Translations under genes and position numbers: made by a program
From: Archaeoglobaceae archaeon
GTDB lineage: Archaea > Halobacteriota > Archaeoglobi > Archaeoglobales > Archaeoglobaceae
Assembly (NCBI GenBank): GCA_027036775.1
Contig: JALWDS010000008.1
Coordinates: 1 to 46,498, forward strand
Reading direction: 5' to 3'
Length of the DNA: 46,498 nucleotides
Shown: positions 33,505 through 41,376 of the stretch, in pieces
Numbering within the stretch: position 1 is the stretch's first letter
Layout: every line of letters begins with the position of its first letter
Notes under the pieces: model-generated
Told to the model about the DNA's origin: nothing
The model's database searches: none
Seen by the model: the letters and a program-made list of their open reading frames with translations, nothing else

Positions 33505-34022
33505 GGTCGCTTTTGATACTTCTGGCTTTCTTAATTTTGATCTTGGGTCTGGGATGGGCTTTGCTTGGCTTTCACCATACAAGCGATCAAAGTTCCACAG
33601 CTCACGTGAGCTTCGACGGAATAGATAAAGTAATAGTATGGAAGTTCGGAGAGAGGAGGGTAATTGGAAACAACAGCTCCGAATTCGTTAAACTGCGAAG
33701 GGCACTATTTAACAGTTCCAATTCAATTCTCGACTACCTAACGTTCAAACGTGGAATCGAACCCTTCGAGTGCAACTTCAGCGAGTTGAGGAACGAGAGT
33801 GAGGTCGTTGAGTTCGTATTTAAACACCCGTCAAACGTTAAAGCATGCTATGGCAATTCGTCGAAATACGTCTGCTACTCAGTGAATATTATCGAAGTAT
33901 CTTTCGTTCTGAACGGGGAATATGAGGGATACGTAATCGGAAAAAGGATCAATGGAGGCTGGATAGTCCTGAACGATAAGTATAGAGGTTGGATGAACGA
34001 GATGAAAGAGATCGTGGGGTGA
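33501..34022 (+). CDS. Secreted or membrane-anchored protein, operon gene 4 (173 aa)
   Basis: An N-terminal hydrophobic segment (LLILLAFLILILGLGWALLG) is followed by a soluble domain with several N-glycosylation-type sites and three cysteines (FECNF, ACYGN, YVCYS). The domain should therefore lie outside the cell. ATG 33501 overlaps the preceding stop (ATGA); an upstream ATG would add five residues. No family is recognised. Confidence 0.7.
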   Translation: MRSLLILLAFLILILGLGWALLGFHHTSDQSSTAHVSFDGIDKVIVWKFGERRVIGNNSSEFVKLRRALFNSSNSILDYLTFKRGIEPFECNFSELRNESEVVEFVFKHPSNVKACYGNSSKYVCYSVNIIEVSFVLNGEYEGYVIGKRINGGWIVLNDKYRGWMNEMKEIVG

Positions 34023-34023
34023 G

Positions 34024-34554
34024 ATGATGTGGGTTGAAGAAATCCTCAGCGTCGGACTGATCTTGGCATTCGGAACCTTTACCATCTTAAATCTGAGAAA
34101 ATGGATTAGATACAGAACTTCGCTCGTTCCTACTGCTGTTAGTATTCTTTTCCTTCTATTCCTCGTGCTTAAGTGTATCGGAAATCCGTATGCGGATTTG
34201 CTGTTCCTAATCGTCGGTTTGATTGCGATCATCTACCTTCCAAACGTTTGGAGGGATTTGATAAAGGTTTTGAAAGATGAGGAGATAAATCCGAAGGAGA
34301 GAATAAAACCAAGGGACTACTTCAGTTGGAGTGTGTTTGTTAAACTCGGTTACAGATACGGTGTAAGGAGGGCTTCTCTATTATACGCCCTAACGTATTC
34401 CGTGATCTTCGCAACCTTCTACTACGTAGCGGGAACACTACTTTCGATGGAATACGCTGACATCTTGGCTTTTTTGCTGGCCGTAACGATCTTTCCCATA
34501 AACTACCGCTTGGCCCGAAAGGTCATAGAAAAATTTAACGCTGAACCATCTTAA
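34024..34554 (+). CDS. Membrane protein, operon gene 5, paralogue of 35250-35795
   Basis: This 176-residue protein has two N-terminal membrane helices, a basic loop, and two C-terminal helices. Compared with 35250-35795 it shares YRTS-VPTAVS, IGNPYA, LPNVW, KLGYRYGVRRAS and FPINYRLA, so the two are products of a duplication. It closes the rightward operon starting at 32296. The conserved basic KLGYRYGVRRAS block before the last helices is the most notable motif. The function is unknown. Confidence 0.75.
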   Translation: MMWVEEILSVGLILAFGTFTILNLRKWIRYRTSLVPTAVSILFLLFLVLKCIGNPYADLLFLIVGLIAIIYLPNVWRDLIKVLKDEEINPKERIKPRDYFSWSVFVKLGYRYGVRRASLLYALTYSVIFATFYYVAGTLLSMEYADILAFLLAVTIFPINYRLARKVIEKFNAEPS

Positions 34555-35155
34555 CGTCCAAATTCTTGAAATGATTGTCGAATGTGTAAATCTCTTTAAC
34601 GTTGATTTCTTTCATCTTTAGATAGGCCAGAGCATCGTTTACACTAACGTTCTTCTCTTTAGCAACTATTAAGGCTCTTAGATAGTCTTCCAGTTAGACT
34701 GGTAGTATTATGACGTTATCTGCCAACAGCATGTTTTCAACGAACTTCAAAGCTGTTGAGAGGTTAGCTTTAGCTTCGAGGATGTTCGCCACTTCACTCA
34801 AATGCACCACAGTAGTTACTACCCTTTTCGATCCTCAGCAGTATCTCTTTAGCGATCTTTTTTCTTTCAACCACCTTCTCGTTAAGAGCTTTCTTCGGCT
34901 TCACAATGGCGTAGAGAAACACGTTTGAATCAATAAACCTCATTAAAATACCTCTTCAAATCTTCAAAAATATCATCAACGTCTTCAATATCCACCTCTA
35001 TCGTATCAAAGAACTGCGAGAGGTTCGGTCTTTTCTTCGGCAGGATTTCAATCCTGTCCTCGAACTCGATCAAAATCACTTTATCACTCCTCTCTCCACC
35101 TTTTAGGTAAAACAACTCTACCTTGACTGTCTATCTTCTTCACCTCCACGATCAT
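34545..35155 (-). pseudogene. Broken VapBC-like toxin-antitoxin locus
   Basis: This stretch of about 600 bases has no intact gene. On the minus strand it carries, first, an AbrB/VapB-type antitoxin (about 34930-35155). Next comes a PIN-domain VapC-type toxin (about 34545-34945), which has several breaks. The antitoxin also appears damaged. Both are treated as fossils. The locus lies between two paralogous membrane-protein genes. Confidence 0.65.
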
Positions 35156-35249
35156 TTTAAATCACCACTATTAGCTATCACCGCCAAATTCATAAGGATT
35201 TTCCAAATCAAGCGAAGAAATTTTAAATTTCGTTACGCGAGAGAAAAGT

Positions 35250-35795
35250 ATGAAAGAGCTTATACTCCTCGGTTGCGTTTTATCCTTGCTGATAACGTTT
35301 GTAAACCTCAGAAGGTGGAGAAAATACAGAACTTCCTTCGTTCCAACTGCGGTCAGCGCTCTCGTTTTCTTATCTTTCGTTCTCATTTATATCGGAAATC
35401 CCTACGCATACCTCCTAATCCTAATCACAGCTTTAATTGCAATTGCTGATCTCCCAAACGTTTGGAAAGATTGGGTTAAGATTCTAAGGGATGTGAATCC
35501 CAAAGAAGGAATAAAACCGAGAGACCTCCTTAGCTTAAATCTCATAGTCAAACTCGGTTACAGATACGGTGTAAGGAGGGCATCGTTTTTATACGCCCTC
35601 GAATTCTCTGCAACATTTGCGATCTGCTACTGCGTTATAGGAAAGTTGCTTTCGATGAAGAACAGCTGTGTCGTGGCGGTGTTCGTGGCACTGCTAATAT
35701 TTCCAATAAACTACCGCTTGGCCTCGAAGACCTTAAAGGGTTTGATAGGTGATATAGATGAGGAATATCGACGAAGTTTTAAATGCGATAGTTGA
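35250..35795 (+). CDS. Membrane protein, paralogue of 34024-34554 (181 aa)
   Basis: The 181-residue protein matches 34024-34554 over its length (YRTSFVPTAVSA, IGNPYAYL, LPNVWKDW, KLGYRYGVRRAS, FPINYRLAS). It has the same four-helix layout with a charged centre. The short DNA blocks around the KLGYRYGVRRAS codons are nearly identical between the two, suggesting a fairly recent duplication or gene conversion. It overlaps the next gene by 38 bases. The function is unknown. Confidence 0.75.
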   Translation: MKELILLGCVLSLLITFVNLRRWRKYRTSFVPTAVSALVFLSFVLIYIGNPYAYLLILITALIAIADLPNVWKDWVKILRDVNPKEGIKPRDLLSLNLIVKLGYRYGVRRASFLYALEFSATFAICYCVIGKLLSMKNSCVVAVFVALLIFPINYRLASKTLKGLIGDIDEEYRRSFKCDS

Positions 35796-36318
35796 AGAGG
35801 GATTCACCACAACGGTATTCTTCATTCCTATACTTTTGGTGGTTCTCGGATTGTTCAACGTCTTGGGACTCTCTCTAATTTCTGGTTTCTTCTTATCCGT
35901 GGCGATAGCAACAGCATTCTTTTCAGTTCGAATTTACCTCAGACTTGGAGGTAGGGTGATTTCCAAGAGAAGCGTTAAAGAGGCGGTTCTCGTCGGTCTG
36001 ATTTCGTCGATACCCCATCTCGCATACGTTGCGTTTTTGGAGTTGATAAACGGATCTCTAAGCTCAGTTCTTCCAACGCTCGCATTTTTAGATTATCTAA
36101 TGTGGCGTTACTACAAGAGCTTGGACGGAGAGGTTTGCATGGAGAGAGTTGTGAAGTGGTGTGTATTATGGTCGATTTTCAATTTAACGCTTGGCACAAT
36201 TTACGCTTTGACGAGAGGGGTAGGTTTAAATCTGATGGCATGGTTTTCCTGCTGGATCGGATTTGCAATAGCTCTTATCTCTTTGAAACCTAAAATCTCG
36301 AACGCATTACGTGTATGA
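35758..36318 (+). CDS. Multi-pass membrane protein (186 aa)
   Basis: This 186-residue protein has five or six hydrophobic helices, for example VFFIPILLVVLGLFNVL, LISGFFLSVAIATAFF, WCVLWSIFNLTLGTIYAL and LMAWFSCWIGFAIALI. No motif is recognised. The ATG lies within the end of the preceding gene, and the stop overlaps the convergent btuC-like gene by 29 bases. It is likely co-transcribed with 35250-35795. Confidence 0.7.
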   Translation: MRNIDEVLNAIVEEGFTTTVFFIPILLVVLGLFNVLGLSLISGFFLSVAIATAFFSVRIYLRLGGRVISKRSVKEAVLVGLISSIPHLAYVAFLELINGSLSSVLPTLAFLDYLMWRYYKSLDGEVCMERVVKWCVLWSIFNLTLGTIYALTRGVGLNLMAWFSCWIGFAIALISLKPKISNALRV

Positions 36319-37195
36319 AAAAGGGACCACCGCAGAGCATCGTAATTATCCCAACTGGAACGTTTAGAATCCTCGCCAACGTGTCGGCCCAAATAAGAAA
36401 GGTCGCACCTATCAGAGCTGAAGCGGGAATCAAAATTCTGTTGTCCTCTCCAACGATCGCCCTTCCAATGTGGGGTATCATCAAACCCACAAAACCTATT
36501 ATACCAGCGATCGAAACCGTTACGGACGTTGCAAGTGTCGATAGAGCTATCAAAATCTTAACGACCCTCTTGACGTCAACTCCGAGGTAGTGGGCGTTTT
36601 CCTCTCCCAAAAGTAGTGCGTTCATGTGTTTAGAGTAGGGATAAATTAGGGCCACTGGGATAAGTGATAGAAGGGCAATCTTGGCGTCATCCCAAACGAC
36701 GTCACCGAGGTAACCCACAAGCCATCCGAGTATGAGGTGGGCGTTCGTCTTTATGAGTATCAACCACTCCAAAGCGTAGAGAAAGAAGTTTACCGCTATG
36801 CCAGATAGGAGGAGGGATTCCGTTGTTATCTCACCCCTCACCCTCGCCAAGTTGTAAACGACCACCACTGTCACAATCGAAGAGGCGAAGGATAGAATCG
36901 GTGTGAGGTAGAACAACCCTACAGCAAATCCAATCAAAGCTCCCAAACCCGCTCCCGTGGATATTCCGAGTATGTATGGTTCGGCCAAGGGGTTTCTGAA
37001 GACGTTCTGCATGACAATTCCCGAAACGGACAACGCAATTCCAACCGCAAATCCGCACAGAACCCTTGGAACTCTCAAGTTTATCAATATCCACCTGTCC
37101 ATGCCTTCGCAGAAGGGTGTGTAGATAACCTTCCCTACGAGGGGTGCGGTGAGCAGAGTTGCAACCGCCAAAAGTGCTAACGCAAGCTTACGCAT
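36290..37195 (-). CDS. btuC: BtuC-like ABC transporter permease (FecCD family)
   Basis: This 301-residue permease of the iron-siderophore/cobalamin type has about nine or ten membrane helices. The family signatures LRVPRVLCGFAVGIALSVSG, FRNPLAEPYILGISTGAGLG and GFVGLMIPHIGRAIVG are clear. The last is the coupling motif for the ATPase. It overlaps the end of the binding-protein gene upstream by 19 bases. The cobalamin assignment comes from the neighbouring cobD and cobS; haem or siderophore transport is possible. The cognate ATPase is not in the window. Confidence 0.85.
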   Translation of the reverse strand: MRKLALALLAVATLLTAPLVGKVIYTPFCEGMDRWILINLRVPRVLCGFAVGIALSVSGIVMQNVFRNPLAEPYILGISTGAGLGALIGFAVGLFYLTPILSFASSIVTVVVVYNLARVRGEITTESLLLSGIAVNFFLYALEWLILIKTNAHLILGWLVGYLGDVVWDDAKIALLSLIPVALIYPYSKHMNALLLGEENAHYLGVDVKRVVKILIALSTLATSVTVSIAGIIGFVGLMIPHIGRAIVGEDNRILIPASALIGATFLIWADTLARILNVPVGIITMLCGGPFFIHVMRSRF

Positions 37196-38130
37196 ACCCT
37201 TTCCCTCTCGTATGCCCTGTCTATTATCGTAGATACGTTCTCTATCGCGTAAACTATCCTATACGAGGGTCTGCTGATTGTATCCGCATCCACGACGTAA
37301 ACGTTCCCACACTTAACAGCTCTCAGCATCTTCAAGTTTTTCATGGCCCAATCGTATAGAACGTTTTCACCCTTCGAACTCATCCCGTTACCGCTGTTGA
37401 CTATTACGATGTCAGGATTCATTCTGATCAGGTCCTCCAAGCTCAAAACAACCCATCCGCTCTCGTTTACAGCGTTAACACCTCCAGCAATCCTTATGGC
37501 GTCGTCTATAAACGTATCCCTCCCGCTAACCCATATAGGATCGTTCCAGACTATGTGGACTATTCTGGGTTTCCATGGATGCCTCCTGCTTTTTACCTCC
37601 CTTATCTTGGACTCCATCCACTCGACGAGCTTCGTTGCATTTTCTTCAACACCGCAAACCTTACCCAAAAGCATTACGTCCCTCTCTATCCCCGTGACGT
37701 TCTTGGGGTTTAGGCATATCACCGCTATTCCGAAGCTTTTCAGGGCTTTCACAACCCCCAAACCGTTCCCGTAACTCGCAACCACCAGGTCGGGATGCAA
37801 CCTAACGACACTCTCTACGTCAACTGTGGAGTATCCACCTACGGACTTCAACTTACCCTCCCTCTTTAGTTTTAGAACGATTGGGGGGTAGTTGCAGTAG
37901 TCCGTAACTCCAACAACCCTATCCCCCAATCCCAGGGCGAAGAGTATTTCGGTGTTAGATGGGGCAAGGGAAACTATCCTGTGAGGATACTTCTTCACCG
38001 CAACCCTGAAACCGAAGTCGTCAACGACCACAACGTAAGTTTTGTTTTCGCTCAAAACGACGCTATGGTGAGATTCACAGCAGACTAAGAGGATGGAGAG
38101 AACCATCAGGATCAGAAGCCTCGACTTCAT
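37177..38130 (-). CDS. btuF: BtuF-like substrate-binding protein
   Basis: This 317-residue secreted protein has an N-terminal hydrophobic signal (LLILMVLSILLVCCES) with cysteines that could carry a lipid or thioether anchor. A type III periplasmic-binding fold follows: HRIVSLAPSNTEILFALGLG, VVGVTDYCNYPP, PDLVVASYG, and NPDIVIVNSGNG in the second lobe. HRIVSLAPSNTEILFALG is characteristic of vitamin B12 binding proteins. It precedes the permease gene in an overlapping pair. Confidence 0.88.
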   Translation of the reverse strand: MKSRLLILMVLSILLVCCESHHSVVLSENKTYVVVVDDFGFRVAVKKYPHRIVSLAPSNTEILFALGLGDRVVGVTDYCNYPPIVLKLKREGKLKSVGGYSTVDVESVVRLHPDLVVASYGNGLGVVKALKSFGIAVICLNPKNVTGIERDVMLLGKVCGVEENATKLVEWMESKIREVKSRRHPWKPRIVHIVWNDPIWVSGRDTFIDDAIRIAGGVNAVNESGWVVLSLEDLIRMNPDIVIVNSGNGMSSKGENVLYDWAMKNLKMLRAVKCGNVYVVDADTISRPSYRIVYAIENVSTIIDRAYERERVCVSLR

Positions 38131-38199
38131 TTATCTTGATACAACGTCAAGCTTATTTTACTTTCGCTAAGCTTATTAATTTTGAAACGAACTAAAATC
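38131..38199. promoter_or_regulatory. Divergent promoter between btuF and the deacetylase gene
   Basis: The gap holds AGCTTATTAATTTT (about 38170-38183), a TATA-like box for the rightward gene about 25 bases before its ATG, which suggests a nearly leaderless mRNA. AAGCTTA occurs twice here, once in each orientation-like context. No cobalamin riboswitch structure is seen. Confidence 0.45.
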
Positions 38200-39174
38200 A
38201 TGAAAATATACTACGACGACGTCTTTCTGAAGCACAGACCTGTTGGCTACCATCCTGAGAATCCCGAGAGGTTGAAGATAGTTAGGAGAGCTCTTGAGGA
38301 GAGGGGATACTGGAAGAACTTGGTGAAACCCAAGGTTGCGGAAGTTGAAGACCTTTTGAAAGTTCACGACGGTAGCTACGTGGAGTTCGTAAGGGAGAGG
38401 TGCGAGCACTTCGGATACATCGATTCGGACACATACGTCTGCAAGGATTCGTGGATTTCCGCTTTGACCGCTTTCGGATGTGCAATTCAATGCGTTGAAA
38501 ATGCGGTAAGGGAAAGGGACTTGCATCTCGCTTTGGTGAGGCCACCGGGACATCACGCTGGAAAAAGAGGTGTAGCTTTCAACGCTCCAAGTTTGGGGTT
38601 CTGCCTCTTCAACAACGTTGCTGGAGCGATCGTTAAGGTCAAGGAGTTCTTCGACAAAGTTTTAGTGATAGACTTCGACGTCCATCACGGAAACGGAACT
38701 CAGGAGATATTCTGGGGGGATTTGGACGTTGTTCACATAGACCTTCACGAGCACGGAATATATCCGGGGAGCGGGGCTTTAGAGGAAACGGACGGAGCCA
38801 AGGTAAACATAGCTCTACCTCACTACTCGAGTGACGACGATTACATCCACGCTTGGAACGAGGTTGTCGATCCAATACTTGATGAAATCGATCCTAAGGT
38901 CGTTTTGGTTTCCGCAGGGTTTGACGCTTTTTCAAACGACGGTTTGGCGACGATGGAGTTGACAGAGAAGTTCTACTCCTTTGCGGGAAGTAAGCTTAGG
39001 AAGTTCAGTGTCGTTGCGGTTTTGGAAGGAGGTTATTCAGTTGGGCTTGAGAGAGGTTTGCCCGCCTTCGTAGAAGGATACGTCAAGGGATACGAGATTG
39101 AGGAGGTCAATCCGAGTTCGAAAGTGATAGAGGTTGTTAAAAAATTGAAGAGAATTCACGGATTACCTCCTTAA
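38200..39174 (+). CDS. Histone-deacetylase-family metal-dependent amidohydrolase
   Basis: This 324-residue protein has the class II HDAC/acetoin-utilisation/polyamine-deacetylase motifs. These are YHPENPERLKIV, the histidine pair VRPPGHHAGK, the zinc ligands in DFDVHHGNGTQE and ISAG-type VSAGFDAFSND. The enzymes remove acetyl groups from lysines or polyamines. ATG 38200 was chosen over a TTG six codons earlier. It overlaps the convergent gene at 39163 by 12 bases. Nothing ties it to the cobalamin genes around it. Confidence 0.9.
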   Translation: MKIYYDDVFLKHRPVGYHPENPERLKIVRRALEERGYWKNLVKPKVAEVEDLLKVHDGSYVEFVRERCEHFGYIDSDTYVCKDSWISALTAFGCAIQCVENAVRERDLHLALVRPPGHHAGKRGVAFNAPSLGFCLFNNVAGAIVKVKEFFDKVLVIDFDVHHGNGTQEIFWGDLDVVHIDLHEHGIYPGSGALEETDGAKVNIALPHYSSDDDYIHAWNEVVDPILDEIDPKVVLVSAGFDAFSNDGLATMELTEKFYSFAGSKLRKFSVVAVLEGGYSVGLERGLPAFVEGYVKGYEIEEVNPSSKVIEVVKKLKRIHGLPP

Positions 39175-41376
39175 AATCGCTCCGGCGATCACCAAAATTG
39201 CCAAAACGACTTCGAATCCCGGGGTAGGCTGTGTTGTTTTGTTTGTTACTTTAACAGTTTCTGTTTTTTCAACAGTGTGAACCGTTGTAGTTTCTTCAAT
39301 CGGCGTTGTAACAGTCGTTGCAATTGTAGTGGTAGTTGAAAAGGTTGTAACGTTCGTTGACGGAGTTGCTTTTGTTGTCAAAAGTTTTATTGGGTGGGTT
39401 TTACCCGTTAAGGCGATGATCGCACATGACGTCATGTAAATAGGATTCGAGACCGTGTATTTAGTGTATTTGAAGTATCCTTCCTTCGTTTGCAGGCTCA
39501 GGAGGTGATCCACAACGCTTTTGTTGTTCTTCCTCCACTCCATCGGATTGACGTTTGCCGAAACCAGGGCCCATATCGTCCAAGAATCGCTCGCGGAGTT
39601 GCTCGAAGAGTTTCCGAAGTATCTCATACCCCCGTCATCGTTCTGTCCGCTTTTCAGGTATTTCAGAGCGTTTTTAATTACCACGTCGTCCCTACTGACG
39701 TTTCCAGCTATCAAAGCAACTATGGCACTTGCGGTATCGTCGAAATCGCTTTCCGCATTCAAAGCCCATGCAAAGCCCCCATCTTTGTTCTGATGTTTCT
39801 TGAGCCATTCAACTGATTTCGTGACGTTTTCCCCGCAGGCCCTCAAGGCTATTATCCCCCAGATGGTCGTGTAGATGTAGTCTCCAATCTGCCCGTTTGG
39901 CTTTACCCTCTCTTTAAGCAGTTTCACGAAGTTTATACCGTTGAAGTCGTAGGGGTTTTGATTTAGGGCTATCAGAGCCAAGATCGTTCTTGCAAAGTCC
40001 GAAGTTCCCATCTTTTCAACCGTGCTTTCGTTCAGGTGAGCTTTGAAGTAATCCAGAGGATTTTTGCCGTTTTTAGACCAGTTCAGAGGGTTTTGATTTG
40101 CACTCGCAATGGCCATTACGACCCAAGAGGTGTTGGCCAAACTACCCCATCCCCCGTCATCTCTCTGCTCTCTCCTCAACCAGTTCAGAGCCTTGACTAT
40201 CGTAGAGCTGTTGGGCTTCAACGGGAAGCCTTCCCACTTCTCGACTATTGCGAAGAGGCTGAAGTTCGTTAGATTTACCGTGAAAACGTAGCTTTCGTTT
40301 TGAATTGTATAGTTCGTCGGTATAAACTTCCAGAACCCTTTATATTCCGCCAAACAGACGTCTTTCGGATTCACGCTCTTTGGCAGTTTGAAGCTAAGAG
40401 TCACGTTTGGGCTTGAGTTCGATTCTATCTCGAACGTATCGAGAACGTCACCGTAGATTTCGTTGAAGATCAGCCCCACCGGCCTTCTGCTTTTGACAAC
40501 TATTTCGATCGGTTTCCGAGTTGAAATTGTCAGGTTCAAAGGTATCTTAGTCACGTTGACCTTTAAACTGGTCTTACCCATCACGATCGCTTTAAAAGTT
40601 TTTTCCGTAACGTTTAGCTTAACTTCCCCCTTAACCTCCTTTTTAACCTTTTTAACCACTGAAGTTCCACCGCTTGGATGAGTTATTTGCCAAGGCATGC
40701 TCGGAACTATTTCAACGTCGAAGGACCAATCGTCGTAGGTCTTCAGGATAACCTTGTAGGGCGAACTTTGAGAGGTTTCGTTCATGCTCCTCGAGAAGAA
40801 CCAGATCACGGTATCTCCAGCCTTTATGCTATATTGCTCCGCTGAAACCATGGGGATTTGTCCGTTTACCTCATACATCCAGCCGGATGTAGGTCCCATG
40901 GCTTTCGTGCAAATTCCTCCTATGCAGTCAACGAAGAGGCCGTAGCTCCACTTCTTGATCTTCAAGCTGAAACCCTCTTCCTGTGAAGCCTTTACCAAAA
41001 TTCCCAATGCGGTTCTCCAATTTACCTTAGCCTTACTCCCATCTTCAAGCGTTACGGTTGTAGTCCCATCTGGTAGGTAGTATCTGCCAATTAAACCTCC
41101 ACCCCCTCCAGATGGAGATGCAATTTTGTAGCTCTTTGTAACGATTTCATTTCCAGATATCGCAGTAACTGTCAACGTTCCCTCGACGTGCGGTGTGAAA
41201 AATGCGGTCGTGTTCGCGTATATGGGTGTTCCACCGTTCAACCTTATGACTATCAAAGCTGGTTTGTCAGTGGAGATCACAAGCTTGTGCCCCACTATGA
41301 AGTCCCCCTGAACGTTCAGGGTTAGGGCACTTGCACAGGGGATCAACAAGATCAAGAAAATCGGCGTTAGTTTCAT
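39163..41376 (-). CDS. PGF-CTERM surface protein with DUF4430 and alpha/alpha-toroid domains
   Basis: This 737-residue exported protein has a signal peptide (1-18) and a beta domain. DUF4430 (about 115-200) has WRTALGILVKAS, SYGLFVDCIGG, SGWMYEVNG and AGDTVIWFF. A PGF-pre-PGF-like region (about 245-380) follows. An alpha/alpha-toroid (about 390-660) has repeats WLRREQRDDGGWG, WLKKHQNKDGGFAW and YLKSGQNDDGG, as in terpenoid-cyclase-like folds. A threonine-rich linker precedes the archaeosortase signal TPGFEVVLAILVIAGAILRR. DUF4430 plus a toroid is the composition of intrinsic factor and transcobalamin, here in reverse order. ATG 41376 overlaps the upstream stop and follows GAGGTG. Cobalamin binding is inference. 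Confidence 0.85.
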   Translation of the reverse strand: MKLTPIFLILLIPCASALTLNVQGDFIVGHKLVISTDKPALIVIRLNGGTPIYANTTAFFTPHVEGTLTVTAISGNEIVTKSYKIASPSGGGGGLIGRYYLPDGTTTVTLEDGSKAKVNWRTALGILVKASQEEGFSLKIKKWSYGLFVDCIGGICTKAMGPTSGWMYEVNGQIPMVSAEQYSIKAGDTVIWFFSRSMNETSQSSPYKVILKTYDDWSFDVEIVPSMPWQITHPSGGTSVVKKVKKEVKGEVKLNVTEKTFKAIVMGKTSLKVNVTKIPLNLTISTRKPIEIVVKSRRPVGLIFNEIYGDVLDTFEIESNSSPNVTLSFKLPKSVNPKDVCLAEYKGFWKFIPTNYTIQNESYVFTVNLTNFSLFAIVEKWEGFPLKPNSSTIVKALNWLRREQRDDGGWGSLANTSWVVMAIASANQNPLNWSKNGKNPLDYFKAHLNESTVEKMGTSDFARTILALIALNQNPYDFNGINFVKLLKERVKPNGQIGDYIYTTIWGIIALRACGENVTKSVEWLKKHQNKDGGFAWALNAESDFDDTASAIVALIAGNVSRDDVVIKNALKYLKSGQNDDGGMRYFGNSSSNSASDSWTIWALVSANVNPMEWRKNNKSVVDHLLSLQTKEGYFKYTKYTVSNPIYMTSCAIIALTGKTHPIKLLTTKATPSTNVTTFSTTTTIATTVTTPIEETTTVHTVEKTETVKVTNKTTQPTPGFEVVLAILVIAGAILRR

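Noticed and set aside
38131-38199. Cobalamin riboswitch ahead of btuF
   Set aside because: The gap is only 69 bases with promoter-like boxes and no B12-box-like or multi-stem structure.
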